A stretch of 64,000 nt of DNA from an uncultured Bacteroidia bacterium (GTDB taxonomy: Bacteria; Bacteroidota; Bacteroidia; Bacteroidales; Prolixibacteraceae), in NCBI GenBank assembly GCA_903923905.1, contig CAIXZH010000021.1, forward strand, positions 62,001 through 126,000, read 5' to 3'. The translations under genes were made by a program, and so were the position numbers. This document shows, piece after piece, positions 43,327 through 53,674 of the stretch (position 1 is the stretch's first letter; the number at the start of each line of letters is the position of its first letter). Under the pieces are notes generated by a model that was not told the origin of the DNA, made no database searches, and was given only the letters and a program-made list of their open reading frames with translations.

Positions 43327-45114
43327 ATGAAGAACATCAGGAACTTTTGCATTATTGCCCATATTGATCATGGGAAGAGTACGCTGGCCGACCGTCTTCT
43401 GGAAATTACCCAGACTGTCAGCGGGCGCGATATGCAGGCCCAGGTGCTTGATGATATGGAGCTTGAGAAGGAGCGCGGAATTACCATTAAAAGTCACGCC
43501 ATTCAGATGGATTATGTTCAGGACGGAGAGAAATACCGTCTGAACCTGATCGACACTCCGGGACATGTTGACTTTTCGTACGAAGTATCGCGGTCAATTG
43601 CCGCTTGTGAGGGAGCTTTACTGATTATCGATGCAACACAAGGGATACAGGCGCAGACCATATCGAATCTTTACCTCGCAATTGATCATGATCTTGAAAT
43701 TATTCCCATCCTTAATAAAATGGATCTCCCTAACGCTAATCCGGAGGTTGTTGAAGATCAGATTATTGAACTAATCGGATGCAAACGCGATACCATTATC
43801 CGGGCGTCAGGGAAAACCGGTGAAGGGATTGATGAGATCCTCAAACGGATAATTTCTGACATACCCTCCCCGGCAGGCGATCCCGAAGCGCCACTTCAGG
43901 GCTTGATCTTCGATTCCGTTTATAACCAGTTCAGGGGTGTTGTCGCCTATGTGAAAATAGTTAACGGGACGGTTCGCAAAGGGGATGTCGTTAAATTTGT
44001 CGCGACAGAAAAACAATATAATGTCGATGAGGTGGGAGTCCTGAAGATGGCTCTTGATCCCCGCGAGAGCCTGAGTGCCGGTGATGTGGGTTATATTATT
44101 TCGAACATTAAAACTGCGCGGGAGATCAGGGTGGGAGATACCGTAACCAATGTGAAACAGCCATGTACCAATGTGATTTCAGGTTTTGAGGAGGTGAAAC
44201 CAATGGTTTTTGCAGGCGTTTATCCAATTGACAGTGAGGATTATGAGGATCTCCGGGCTTCCATGGAGAAACTACAGCTTAATGACGCTTCACTCACCTA
44301 TACCCTTGAATCTTCTGCGGCTTTGGGATTTGGCTTTCGTTGCGGCTTCCTTGGCTTGCTCCATATGGAGATCATCCAGGAACGGCTCGACCGCGAATTT
44401 GATATGAACGTGATAACTACCGTTCCAAACGTTTCGTACCTGATCCATACCAGGGCAGGGGAGACCTATGAAGTGTATAATCCGGCGGGAATGCCAGACA
44501 GTTCACTTATTGAACTGATCGAAGAGCCTTATATTAAGGCGCAGATAATCACCCGCTCGGAGTATATCGGCGCCATCATGACCCTCTGTCTCGATAAACG
44601 TGGAATGCTCACCAGGCAGGAGTATCTCACGGCTGAAAGGGCGGAACTGACCTTTGATCTGCCACTTGGCGAAATTGTCTTCGACTTCTACGATAAACTT
44701 AAGAGTATCTCAAAAGGTTACGCCTCATTCGATTATCATATAACCGGTTACAGGCCGGCAAAACTGGCGAAGCTCGATATTCTCCTGAACAGCGAACCTG
44801 TTGATGCGCTTTCGACACTGATCCATGCCGACAACGCCTATAATTTTGGCCGCAGAATGTGTGAGAAACTCAAGGAGCTCATTCCCCGTCAGCAATATGA
44901 TGTGGCAATCCAGGCGGCTATCGGAGCTAAAATTATTGCCCGTGAGACGATAAAGGCAGTCCGTAAGGATGTTACGGCCAAATGTTACGGGGGAGATATC
45001 AGCCGAAAACGGAAATTACTCGATAAGCAAAAGAAGGGAAAGAAAAGGATGAAGCAGATTGGTAACGTAGAGGTTCCCCAAAAAGCGTTTTTAGCGGTGC
45101 TGAAATTAGATTAA
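43327..45114 (+). CDS. lepA: Elongation factor 4 (LepA) ribosome-associated GTPase
   Basis: 595 residues, the standard length. The P-loop AHIDHGKST is at 11-19, with DTPGH and NKMD as further G motifs. Domain II, the EF-G-like domains ([15 protein letters not shown]) and the LepA-specific C-terminal domain ([13 protein letters not shown], and the basic [19 protein letters not shown]) are all present. It acts on stalled or initiating ribosomes and can back-translocate them. It is a single gene, 116 bases before tatD on the same strand. Confidence 0.97.
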   Translation: MKNIRNFCIIAHIDHGKSTLADRLLEITQTVSGRDMQAQVLDDMELEKERGITIKSHAIQMDYVQDGEKYRLNLIDTPGHVDFSYEVSRSIAACEGALLIIDATQGIQAQTISNLYLAIDHDLEIIPILNKMDLPNANPEVVEDQIIELIGCKRDTIIRASGKTGEGIDEILKRIISDIPSPAGDPEAPLQGLIFDSVYNQFRGVVAYVKIVNGTVRKGDVVKFVATEKQYNVDEVGVLKMALDPRESLSAGDVGYIISNIKTAREIRVGDTVTNVKQPCTNVISGFEEVKPMVFAGVYPIDSEDYEDLRASMEKLQLNDASLTYTLESSAALGFGFRCGFLGLLHMEIIQERLDREFDMNVITTVPNVSYLIHTRAGETYEVYNPAGMPDSSLIELIEEPYIKAQIITRSEYIGAIMTLCLDKRGMLTRQEYLTAERAELTFDLPLGEIVFDFYDKLKSISKGYASFDYHITGYRPAKLAKLDILLNSEPVDALSTLIHADNAYNFGRRMCEKLKELIPRQQYDVAIQAAIGAKIIARETIKAVRKDVTAKCYGGDISRKRKLLDKQKKGKKRMKQIGNVEVPQKAFLAVLKLD

Positions 45115-45205
45115 TTCGTATTTAAAGACGATGCATGCAGCGACTCTACATACGAAAATAACACAGATATAACATTATCTTAACTAATATCAGAGGCTTC
45201 CGGTC

Positions 45206-45213
45206 TATCTTTG
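45206..45213 (+). promoter_or_regulatory. Possible -7 box of the tatD gene
   Basis: TATCTTTG fits TAnnTTTG and lies 17 bases before the ATG. No clear -33 box. Confidence 0.4.
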
Positions 45214-45230
45214 CCTGAAATTGTCTAAAC

Positions 45231-45995
45231 ATGTATGTTGACACCCATTCACATATCTATTCCGAAGAGTTCAGTTCCGACAGGTCCGAAGTGATCGTGA
45301 ATGCCCTAAAGTCAGGGGTTAGCAAAATCATACTCCCCAATATCGACAGTTCGACTATAAAGCCTTTACTCGATCTGACAGTATCAAATCCGGGTCTGTT
45401 TATTCCTCTGATTGGACTACATCCAACTTCTGTGAAGGAAGATTTTCATAAAGAGCTGGAAATCATTGAATACTGGTTGAATAAACGAAAGTTCTCAGGG
45501 ATCGGAGAGATCGGAATTGATCTTTACTGGGATAAGACTTTTATTAATGAGCAGATTGAAGCTTTCCAGATTCAGATCGGTTGGGCAAAGAGAGCCGGAA
45601 TACCTGTTGTTATCCACGTCCGCGACTCATTCCCTGAGGTTATTGAGGTGATTGAACAGGAGAAGGAAGAATCGCTCAGGGGTGTTTTTCATAGTTTTAC
45701 CGGAACTGCAGATCAGGCAGCGCATGTGATTGAGCTTGGTTTTAAAATTGGGGTCGGCGGGATCGTGACATTTAAAAATTCAGGATTGGATGAAGTCGTT
45801 CAACAAATCGACCTTCAACATATCTTACTGGAAACAGATTCACCCTGGCTCGCCCCTGTTCCGCACCGCGGACGACGCAACGAATCGGCCTATATCACGG
45901 CAATTGCCACTAAAGTTGCCTTACTCCATAACATCTCCACAGAGGAGGTGGGTCGGGTTACAACACAAAACGCGAAACAATTATTTGGGTTTTAA
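45231..45995 (+). CDS. tatD: TatD family metal-dependent hydrolase (DNase-like)
   Basis: 254 residues, cytoplasmic, a metallo-dependent TIM barrel. The metal ligands are recognisable: DTHSH at 4-8, GEIGID (about 89-94, with the bridging Glu), VIHVRDS, FHSFTG, and the closing ETDSPWLAP with the Asp. Members act as 3'-5' exonucleases in DNA repair or as D-aminoacyl-tRNA-type hydrolases. The length is typical. It is downstream of lepA but probably separately promoted. Confidence 0.92.
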   Translation: MYVDTHSHIYSEEFSSDRSEVIVNALKSGVSKIILPNIDSSTIKPLLDLTVSNPGLFIPLIGLHPTSVKEDFHKELEIIEYWLNKRKFSGIGEIGIDLYWDKTFINEQIEAFQIQIGWAKRAGIPVVIHVRDSFPEVIEVIEQEKEESLRGVFHSFTGTADQAAHVIELGFKIGVGGIVTFKNSGLDEVVQQIDLQHILLETDSPWLAPVPHRGRRNESAYITAIATKVALLHNISTEEVGRVTTQNAKQLFGF

Positions 45996-46298
45996 GTGTT
46001 TAATTCATCTCTGTTTTATACCTTTACCTCAGATAATCAGTTGTTAGGTATTTTGATTACGTATGATTGCCTAACCAATAAAAGCTGCCTGCTTATGGCT
46101 ACTTGCTGCTGGCTGATTTGCAAGTGACAGAATTATAATTTTTCAGTATCTTTTTAATATGAATAGATAATCTGGTCAGGGAGTTAAAGCCAGTTGCCAG
46201 CCGCCAATTGCCTGCTTCTGCCATCAAAATCTGAAATTCTCAAGAGCAATATAATTTAGCTCTCCTACATAAATCTTTACCGATAACGACATTTTACT
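45996..46298. other. 303-base spacer with CTGCC-rich low-complexity tracts
   Basis: No reading frame. Two tracts rich in CTGCC, TTGCC and GGCTG words (about 46084-46122 and 46190-46225) resemble the short interspersed repeats common in Bacteroidota spacers. They are partly complementary and could fold together. The rest is AT-rich and must contain the asparaginase promoter, which I cannot place. Confidence 0.5.
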
Positions 46299-47342
46299 AT
46301 GAATAACCTGTCATCAAACCAGCAATCAATCCTGATTATTTATACGGGGGGTACAATCGGGATGAGGGAGGATCCAAAAACCAAAACCCTTTCGCCGATG
46401 AAGTTTGGATTGATCCAGGAGGAGATTCCGGAACTCTACAAACTCGGGTTTTACATCCATTCGGTCACCTTTAATCCGCCCATTGATTCAGCAAATATGA
46501 CCCCTGAAATATGGATCAAGTTGGCCACCACTATAAAAACCAACTATTCTCATTACGACGGATTCGTTATTCTGCACGGAACCGATACGATGGCCTATAC
46601 TGCTTCTGCACTGAGTTATATGCTCGAAAATCTCGATAAACCGGTTATTATGACAGGTTCTCAACTTCCCATCGGGATATTGCGAACCGACGGAAAGGAA
46701 AACATCATAACCGCCATTCAGATTGCAGCAGCTCAGAAAAACGGGAAAGCCATCGTACCCGAGGTATGCATCTATTTTAGCTCCCAGCTTTTCAGGGGAA
46801 ACCGAACGACCAAGGAAGACTCACAGCAGTTCAGCGCTTTCACTTCACACCATTATCCCCAATTGGCTATTGCAGGTGTTGATATTAAATTTAACTACGA
46901 TAAGATTAATTATGCCCGCAGCAAGGGTATACTCAATATCAATACCTCGATTGATGACAATGTGATTATTTTGAAGATCTTTCCGGGAATCAATCGCAGG
47001 TATTTCGAAGCGATTCTGGCACTTCCGGGATTAAAGGGAGTAATTTTGGAATCATATGGTTCAGGAAATATGCCTACATATCCGTGGATATTTGAGGCGA
47101 TCAGGGAGGCAACCCTTGCAGGTGTTATCTTTATGAATGTCAGCCAATGCCCCGGCGGACAGGTAAAAATGGGATATTATGAAACCAGCCGTGAGCTCCA
47201 GGAAGCAGGGGTAGTAAGCGGAAAGGATATCACCGTTGAGGCCGCTGTAACCAAGATGATGTTCCTGCTGGGTCAGCAACTACCTCTTGCAGAGATTAAA
47301 GCCTATCTGGCCCAAAATATGAGCGGGGAAATTGAAGATTAA
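46299..47342 (+). CDS. ansA: Type I (cytoplasmic) L-asparaginase
   Basis: 347 residues with no signal peptide. It hydrolyses asparagine to aspartate and ammonia. The first catalytic motif TGGTIG is at 16-21 and the second, HGTDTM, at 93-98. MTGSQLPIGILRTDGKEN and the closing NVSQCPGG region fit the AnsA (low-affinity, cytoplasmic) type. The length is normal. The gene stands alone between repeat-containing spacers. A hairpin (about 47381-47411, ACTCC...GGAGT) follows the stop and may end the transcript. Confidence 0.94.
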   Translation: MNNLSSNQQSILIIYTGGTIGMREDPKTKTLSPMKFGLIQEEIPELYKLGFYIHSVTFNPPIDSANMTPEIWIKLATTIKTNYSHYDGFVILHGTDTMAYTASALSYMLENLDKPVIMTGSQLPIGILRTDGKENIITAIQIAAAQKNGKAIVPEVCIYFSSQLFRGNRTTKEDSQQFSAFTSHHYPQLAIAGVDIKFNYDKINYARSKGILNINTSIDDNVIILKIFPGINRRYFEAILALPGLKGVILESYGSGNMPTYPWIFEAIREATLAGVIFMNVSQCPGGQVKMGYYETSRELQEAGVVSGKDITVEAAVTKMMFLLGQQLPLAEIKAYLAQNMSGEIED

Positions 47343-47380
47343 ATGGCTCGCAGTCAGAATATTGATGACATGGGGTTTCT

Positions 47381-47411
47381 ACTCCGTTTTTCCAGTAAGA
47401 AAAAGGGGAGT
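47381..47411 (+). terminator. Possible hairpin after ansA
   Basis: ACTCC-TTTTTC and GAAAAA-GGAGT pair around a CAGTAA loop, with a small bulge. There is no T run after it, so termination is uncertain. Confidence 0.4.
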
Positions 47412-47482
47412 AACTATGTCACCCCCCTTTAATAAATCGCGCAAATTATTGATTTCTTTTATTCCATGATGGGTATTTTGCT

Positions 47483-48076
47483 TTACCTGTTCGGACTTTT
47501 AGTAACCTCATACCAGATCTCCCCGTTTCTTAAAATTGGTCTGTACTGGACGCCATCTGCAATATAATAGGTCTCTCCTCTGATTGTCAGCTTATCATAC
47601 CCTGGAGGAAGACTTTCGACTACCGCTCCCAGTGGTGGAGCAACTACTTCATATTCACCGCCTCTGTGAATATAATAAGTTCCGCAATAATAATAGTAGG
47701 GTAGTCCTCCGATGGTGAAACTCAGGAAACCTCTTGGAAGTATTCCGATTCTAAGTCCCAAAGGGGGAGCTGCTACCACAAAGCCACCACGGGACGGACG
47801 GTAAAATAAACCATTGTTGAAATGATAGTAATTGCCACCGTAGTTGATTCTTGATGAAGCATAGGGTAACCGGTTGATAAAAGCACCACGGGCGGGCATT
47901 CTGGAATAGTGCCAGGCCGGGTCCCGGTGCCCGCCACCTCTGCCTTCATGCCTTTGTGCATCAGTTACAGAAACGGAACCAATCACCAGGGCAAAGCATA
48001 AAATCACCAGAAGAATAACCTTTTGTAAATCTCCTGATTTAGGAGAAGAGCTGAGATTTAGAATTTTACGTTTCAT
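47483..48076 (-). CDS. DUF6515-like exported protein with repeated PPLG motifs
   Basis: 197 residues with an N-terminal membrane segment (about 20-40, cut after TDAQ), so exported. The mature part holds two similar units of about 45 residues: VVAAPPLGLRIGILPRGFLSFTIGG then YYYY..TYYIH, and EVVAPPLGAVVESLPPGYDKLTIRG then YYIADGVQYRP. Such VAPPLG / LPxGY / YY repeats are what I know from DUF6515-type proteins. The function is unknown. It is a single gene facing the asparaginase gene. Confidence 0.78.
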   Translation of the reverse strand: MKRKILNLSSSPKSGDLQKVILLVILCFALVIGSVSVTDAQRHEGRGGGHRDPAWHYSRMPARGAFINRLPYASSRINYGGNYYHFNNGLFYRPSRGGFVVAAPPLGLRIGILPRGFLSFTIGGLPYYYYCGTYYIHRGGEYEVVAPPLGAVVESLPPGYDKLTIRGETYYIADGVQYRPILRNGEIWYEVTKSPNR

Positions 48077-48305
48077 TTTTTTTATGTTTTTAAGATACCA
48101 CTTTGATCCGTAAGTTTATTAACGGTTTAATCAACTAACACTCAAAAACTGGACCAAACTTAGGGTTATAAACTTTTTTAACATTGATTTTGATCAATAT
48201 TTAATGTGCTTTATTCAATATTGTAGAAGTATTTGGAAAATGGGGAATGTATTTTTGAGTAAAATCCCATAACTATATTAAAGACCCGAATTAAACGATT
48301 TAAAA

Positions 48306-51239
48306 ATGAGATTCTCCAAATTATTTTTACCACTTCTTTCAGGGTTACTATTATTAGGTACTATTACCAGAATTGACGGTCAACCCCGGGACTATTCAAA
48401 ACTGGTAAATCCGTTTATGGGTACAGCTGCCGATGGAAATACCTATCCCGGAGCTGCATTCCCGTTTGGATCCGTTCAATTGAGTCCGGATACAAAGCTG
48501 GCAGGTCCTGGAATTTGCGGCGGATATTATTATCCCGATTCCACAATCCTGGGGTTTTCGCATACCCATCTTAGTGGTGTCGGGGAACCTGAATATCGGG
48601 ATATCCTCTTTATGCCAACGATAGGAAATATCAACCTCCTCCCGGGAGTTGAAAAGGGGAACACTTCTGGATATAAATCAACCTACGATCATAAACAGGA
48701 GTCAGCCTCACCCGGCTACTACTCCGTTTTTCTCCGGGACTATCGGGTTAAGGCGGAACTCTCTGTTACACCACGATGCGGTTTTCATAAATACACTTAT
48801 CCGAAGTCAGACAGTGCACATGTGATTATTGATCTTGCCCATCCTGGTGGGGCAGAAGAGCTTTATATCCTGAAAGTTAGCGACACTGAAATTGAAGGGT
48901 TGCGCCGTTCACATGGCTGGGCATGGGATCAGTATGTCTATTTTGTGGCCCGATTCTCCAAACCATTTACCTCAGTCGACGTTGCCTTGGATGATATGAT
49001 TTTAAAAGGGGCCACTGAAGCCCGCGGAAAGAATGTAAAAGCATCAGTCAATTTCCAAACTAAAAAAGATGAGGCCATTTTGATCAAAGTGGGAACTTCG
49101 GCCGTGAGTGTGGATGGGGCACGAAAAAACCTCAATGCAGAAATTAAGGATTGGAATTTTGATAAAGTAGTCGCAGATGCCAAAAAAGCCTGGAACAAGG
49201 AGTTGTCCAAAATTGATGTTGAAGGGGGCAGGTCTGAAGATCAAAAGAACTTTTATACGGCGATGTATCATGCCTTCCTAAATCCGAACCTGTTTATGGA
49301 TGTGGATGGCAAATACCGTGGCACCGATCATAAAGTGCATATGATAAAAGGCTTTACTAATTATACAGTATTTTCATTGTGGGATACCTTCCGGGCCCTG
49401 CATCCCTTGTTTACAATTATCGATCAGAAAAGAACGAACGATTATGTCAAAACATTGCTGCAGATTTATGATGACGGAGGTCGGCTTCCAATGTGGCCGC
49501 TCGCCGGAAATTATACCGATGATATGCTGGGCTATCACGCCGTGCCTGTGATCGTGGATGCCTATATGAAAGGGATTAGGAATTACGATTTAAAGAAAGC
49601 ATTTACCGCCGTCAAGCACAGTGCAGAAATGGATAAGCTGGGGCTGAAATACTACAAAAAGATAGGTTATCTGCCCTGTGAACGCCAGGGTGAATCAGTT
49701 TCCAAAACCCTCGAATACTGTTATGACGACTGGTGCATCTCGCAGATGGCCAAAGAGATGGGTGCAAAGGAAGATTACCTCATCTACCATCAACGTGCTC
49801 ATTATTATGAAAATGTATATGATTCTTCCACTGGTTTTATGCGGGGAAAGAAGATGGATCGCAGCTGGTTAACCCCTTTTGATCCTACAATAAACTCTGC
49901 CTATTCTGAAGGAAATGCCTACCAGTATATGTTTGTTCCGCATGATATAAAGGGCTTGATTGCCCTTGAGGGGGGTGATTGGCAATTTTCAAAATGGCTC
50001 GATGTTCTTTTCTCCTTAAAAAAGGGGAGTGATGAAAGGGGTTCCATCGGTCAGTACTGGCACGGGAATGAACCAAGTCACCACCTTGCCTATTTGTATG
50101 ACTACCTCGGCGAACCCTGGAAAACCCAGAAGCTGGTCCGTCAGATCCTGACAACCCTTTATCACGATAATCCGGAAGGTTTGGCCGGGAATGAAGACTG
50201 CGGACAAATGTCGGGATGGTATATCATGAGTGCAATGGGCTTCTACGCGGTGGCTCCCGGACAGAAGATCTATGCCATCGGCACACCATTATTCCAAAAG
50301 GCAACAATAAACCTCGAAAACGGGAAAAAATTTATTGTGCGTGCAAACCACAACTCGGAATCCAACCTTTACATTCAATCAGCCACCCTGAACGGTAAAA
50401 AATATTCAAATTCATATCTTCGTCATGAAGCCATTATGAATGGGGCGGAACTGGTTTATGAGATGGGTCCAAAGCCGAATAAACATTGGGGAACCGACCT
50501 GATGGAACGCCCTTATTCGGAGAACGGCGAACCGGTCACGCGGCTTCCATACATTAAATCGGGTGAGACCTTGTTTGGGGAATCTACCGAAATTGCTCTG
50601 GCCTGCGACACCAAAGATGCAGTAATTCATTATACGCTGGATGGGTCAGAACCTGACAGTAAGTCTGCAAAATACTCCTCACCGTTCACGGTTCGCAACT
50701 CCTGTATCCTGAAAATGAAATCTTTCGATCCGAATATAATGCCTAGTATTACAATCTCCTATGATTTCAGGAAGGCTGTTTTGAGTGAACCTGTAGGCAA
50801 TCTAAAGGTAAAACAAGGTTTATCTTATGATTATTTTGAACGGTTTTTTGTCAATGCTGACGATATGGATGGCTGCAACCCTGTTAGTAAAGGTTATATC
50901 AATCAGTTCACGCTTAAAAATGCGACCCGAACAACCTATTATGGTTATCGTTATTTCGGCTACCTTCAGGTTCCTAACGATGGGATTTACAATTTTTCAC
51001 TCATCTCCAACGATGGGAGCAAATTATATATTGACGGTGAGGAACTGATTGAGAATGATGCCAACCATGGTGCGGTTGAAGAGCCGGGCAGGGTAGCCCT
51101 AAAAGCAGGATTGCATAAAATACTGGTAAAATATTTTCAGTGTGGCGGAGCAAAGGCGCTAAATGTAAGCTGGTCAGGTCCCCGAATGGCGATGCATGAG
51201 ATCACTCCTGCGGAGCTATTTACGGATGATGCAAAATAA
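48306..51239 (+). CDS. GH92 alpha-mannosidase-like enzyme with C-terminal chitobiase-C-like and PA14-like domains
   Basis: 977 residues with a signal peptide (about 1-26). The GH92 part (about 28-735) begins LVNPFMGTAADGNTYPGAAF, the family start. The catalytic region has GNEPSHH with Glu589 and GNEDCGQMSGW with Asp631, matching the acid and calcium-dependent base regions of known exo-alpha-mannosidases. Most members read GNDDC, so E630 is a minor variant. A chitobiase/beta-hexosaminidase C-terminal-like domain (about 755-820, HYTLDGSEP) and a PA14-like domain (about 830-970, NDGSKLYIDGE) follow. It likely trims alpha-mannosides, perhaps from glycoproteins, at or outside the membrane. Confidence 0.93.
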   Translation: MRFSKLFLPLLSGLLLLGTITRIDGQPRDYSKLVNPFMGTAADGNTYPGAAFPFGSVQLSPDTKLAGPGICGGYYYPDSTILGFSHTHLSGVGEPEYRDILFMPTIGNINLLPGVEKGNTSGYKSTYDHKQESASPGYYSVFLRDYRVKAELSVTPRCGFHKYTYPKSDSAHVIIDLAHPGGAEELYILKVSDTEIEGLRRSHGWAWDQYVYFVARFSKPFTSVDVALDDMILKGATEARGKNVKASVNFQTKKDEAILIKVGTSAVSVDGARKNLNAEIKDWNFDKVVADAKKAWNKELSKIDVEGGRSEDQKNFYTAMYHAFLNPNLFMDVDGKYRGTDHKVHMIKGFTNYTVFSLWDTFRALHPLFTIIDQKRTNDYVKTLLQIYDDGGRLPMWPLAGNYTDDMLGYHAVPVIVDAYMKGIRNYDLKKAFTAVKHSAEMDKLGLKYYKKIGYLPCERQGESVSKTLEYCYDDWCISQMAKEMGAKEDYLIYHQRAHYYENVYDSSTGFMRGKKMDRSWLTPFDPTINSAYSEGNAYQYMFVPHDIKGLIALEGGDWQFSKWLDVLFSLKKGSDERGSIGQYWHGNEPSHHLAYLYDYLGEPWKTQKLVRQILTTLYHDNPEGLAGNEDCGQMSGWYIMSAMGFYAVAPGQKIYAIGTPLFQKATINLENGKKFIVRANHNSESNLYIQSATLNGKKYSNSYLRHEAIMNGAELVYEMGPKPNKHWGTDLMERPYSENGEPVTRLPYIKSGETLFGESTEIALACDTKDAVIHYTLDGSEPDSKSAKYSSPFTVRNSCILKMKSFDPNIMPSITISYDFRKAVLSEPVGNLKVKQGLSYDYFERFFVNADDMDGCNPVSKGYINQFTLKNATRTTYYGYRYFGYLQVPNDGIYNFSLISNDGSKLYIDGEELIENDANHGAVEEPGRVALKAGLHKILVKYFQCGGAKALNVSWSGPRMAMHEITPAELFTDDAK

Positions 51240-51546
51240 GGTTCAAAGTTCTTTTTAATTCACCAGGAACGCATAGGATTTATTTATTGTCTGCAACATT
51301 CTTAAATTCAATATCCTAATGAACTGTTTAAATTTTCTTTTTAGTTATTATTCTAATATAATTTTTTTCTAAAGAGAGTGCTGTAGGCATAAAATATGGG
51401 TAGAAGATAAAAATTGCATATTATATTTCGTTTGGACGAGACGAAACCTTACACATAATTCTGTTTTCTACCCATATTTAATCCCTGATGGGATTGAAAA
51501 TCTAATTCTGAACAGATAACTTTTAAAAGGAAATTATATTGATTTT
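51240..51546. other. 307-base spacer dominated by an inverted-repeat element
   Basis: AT-rich and without a gene. From 51391 to 51494 it consists of the best-preserved GGGTAGA-type element of the window, described separately. The first 150 bases show nothing clear. Confidence 0.65.
51391..51494. repeat. GGGTAGA-type inverted-repeat element, copy 2 (best preserved)
   Basis: AAATATGGGTAGAA (51392-51405) pairs perfectly with TTCTACCCATATTT (51466-51479). An inner imperfect palindrome CGTTTGGACGAGACGAAAC sits between. A palindrome ATCCCTGATGGGAT (51481-51494) lies just outside the right arm. The reverse complement of the right end matches the left end of the copy at 53535. Confidence 0.8.
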
Positions 51547-53493
51547 ATGAGGAAAAACTATCTGATTTTAATTCTTTTCTTTATCATTTTTGCTGCAGGT
51601 TGTAAACTGCATAAAGATTTTGCCCAACCTACTGCCCAAAGCGAATGGTCGCACCACTTTGCCTTCGGTAGTCCATCGTGGGATACCTTCGAACGTTTTC
51701 CGAATAACCCGGTCTACCAGGGAAAGGATGGTATGGAATGGCCGGTTAACGGATTTCTGTTCAACGACCCAATCAGTAAAAACTGGTATTTGTACATCGG
51801 TGAATACCGCCGCAATTATGCCATTGTCAACGACTCAACCTCCAAAAACTTCAATTGTGTCATTTGCAAATCCACTGACCGTGGAAAATCGTGGAGTAAG
51901 ATGGGGGACCTGTTTCCACTGAATATGCGTTGTTACGATTCGCTGAGGATTCAGGCACCCGACGTAATGGTGGTTTATGACAACGGGAAATATCACCTGA
52001 TCTTCGATTGGGTTTCAACAAATTCGACATGGACAAAAATGGGACAAACAGGAATCGGGTATGCAGTTGCAGACTATCCGGAAGGTCCGTACTCTGTATC
52101 TGCTAAGCCGCTGAAAATAAATACGCAATACCTGAATGCACCTCTTTTAAACAAGTACTGGAGGATGTATGCCCCGATGCTGGTAAAACGGTCAAAGGAC
52201 TGGGTGATGCTTTATATGATGGATACGGCTGCGCCGCGAAGCTGGGCTCTCGCGGCATCAAAAGCACAAAATCCGGAAGGACCTTATAGCGAGGCGGTAT
52301 TGATCAAAAATGTCGAAGGAAAAGAGAATTATCCTCCACTGATGGAGTATTTTCCGGCATTCGCCCATGATGTTTACACCTATTTTCCCGCCACCTCTGT
52401 TGCCGTTAACCGCAATTATCAACTCATAAACCGTGTAAAAACAGAAGATGTCACCAATCCCGAAAAATGGGAGACATTCAGTGCAGGCTCTTTCTGGCAT
52501 TCAACGCCTGAACCCAATGAATATGCGGGTATTTGGGGACAAACAATCACCGGATTCGTGGATGATTCCGATTCCATTGTAATGATGTATCCGTCAAAGA
52601 ACAAACAAAACTTTGGGACCATAAACCTCGCAAAGAGTTCATGGAGTCATTTATTCCGGCAAGATGGATTTAACCTTTCTGCCTGCGAGGGAGGTTCTTT
52701 CACATGGATTAAAAAGGGGATCAATTTGGACCATTTAAAATTGGACTTTGTCCTTACGGGAACCATGCATATTGTTTGGGATTTTCATAAACCACTGGAG
52801 ATTAAAGATACCTGGGGAAATCACACCTTTGATCAGAATGAAGGTGACTATAAGGAGATTGAGATTTCCCAAAATCAGTGGAAAGTCAGGTATATCAACG
52901 GGCTAAATATCCAGGTAACAGATTCCGGAAAAGTTCGGAATCTGAATGAAACCGGAAATCAAATGGAGCTGAGCAAAGTGAATGGAGTATTCACCCTATC
53001 GGTCAACCGTAAACAATGCTGGACCGGTTTACTTCCCGTCAATCCCGGAGTCGTCGGGATAATCCTTGACTCTCACAGTAATCTGATGATGAACCACTTT
53101 GACATGATCGGAAGACAGATTTCATGCAAACTTTTATTTGGTTCCTACGAAGCGTTGCTGAATGCAGGAAACCAGGATAAGGAGTGGAACTTTGTAAAAG
53201 ATCCAAACTTCCGTATGGGACATGGTGTCGTTTCAAAACAGCTGTCAGCGACTGCTAAATGGAATTTTGAGGGAACCGGATTCAAGCTCTGGATGCCGAA
53301 GGGAGCAGAATTTGGATCCGTTTCAGTTTTTGCTGACGGCCGGAAGGTAGGTAATGCAAACCTTAGATCTGATCATTTCATGAACTCTTCAGTAGTTTTT
53401 CAGCTAAAATCTTTGCCGATGGGGTCTCATGCGGTTTATATCACCTCAACGGATGGAAAATTACCTGTCGATTGCCTTGAGGTAACTTTCTGA
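51547..53493 (+). CDS. Lipoprotein with five-bladed beta-propeller glycosidase-like fold
   Basis: 648 residues with a lipoprotein signal (FAAGC, Cys19). Residues about 40-380 look like a five-bladed propeller of the GH43/GH32-like type (WPVNGFLFNDPISKNWYLYIGEY, CVICKSTDRGKSWSKMG, QAPDVMVVYDNGKYHLIFDW, YAPMLVKRSKDWVMLYMMD). The C-terminal 260 residues look like beta-sandwich domains that may bind sugar. I cannot assign a GH family number or confirm catalytic acids. It lies between two copies of the GGGTAGA-type repeat and next to a GH92 enzyme and a beta-helix protein, so a role in glycan breakdown is likely. Confidence 0.75.
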   Translation: MRKNYLILILFFIIFAAGCKLHKDFAQPTAQSEWSHHFAFGSPSWDTFERFPNNPVYQGKDGMEWPVNGFLFNDPISKNWYLYIGEYRRNYAIVNDSTSKNFNCVICKSTDRGKSWSKMGDLFPLNMRCYDSLRIQAPDVMVVYDNGKYHLIFDWVSTNSTWTKMGQTGIGYAVADYPEGPYSVSAKPLKINTQYLNAPLLNKYWRMYAPMLVKRSKDWVMLYMMDTAAPRSWALAASKAQNPEGPYSEAVLIKNVEGKENYPPLMEYFPAFAHDVYTYFPATSVAVNRNYQLINRVKTEDVTNPEKWETFSAGSFWHSTPEPNEYAGIWGQTITGFVDDSDSIVMMYPSKNKQNFGTINLAKSSWSHLFRQDGFNLSACEGGSFTWIKKGINLDHLKLDFVLTGTMHIVWDFHKPLEIKDTWGNHTFDQNEGDYKEIEISQNQWKVRYINGLNIQVTDSGKVRNLNETGNQMELSKVNGVFTLSVNRKQCWTGLLPVNPGVVGIILDSHSNLMMNHFDMIGRQISCKLLFGSYEALLNAGNQDKEWNFVKDPNFRMGHGVVSKQLSATAKWNFEGTGFKLWMPKGAEFGSVSVFADGRKVGNANLRSDHFMNSSVVFQLKSLPMGSHAVYITSTDGKLPVDCLEVTF

Positions 53494-53534
53494 ACGGCAA
53501 TAATCGCAATAAATTATATTAAAATAGATTTCTC

Positions 53535-53612
53535 ATCCCGTCAGGGATTTTATATGGGTAGTAAAGGGGTTGAAATATCAATCCAAAATATTTGCTTTCT
53601 GCCCATATTTTA
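53535..53612. repeat. GGGTAGA-type inverted-repeat element, copy 3
   Basis: ATCCCGTCAGGGAT (53535-53548) is followed by ATATGGGTAGTAAAG (53552-53566) and, 30 bases later, CTTTCTGCCCATATTTT (53596-53612). It is the same order of parts as copy 2, in the opposite orientation. Confidence 0.75.
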
Positions 53613-53674
53613 TACCTAAAAACGTAAAAGGAAGAATTTATAAGTTCCTGATTATTAAAAAAATAAATATAAAG

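Noticed and set aside
53570-53674. A 35-residue N-terminal extension of the beta-helix protein
   Set aside because: It starts with TTG, runs through a repeat element, and precedes a proper signal peptide beginning at 53675.
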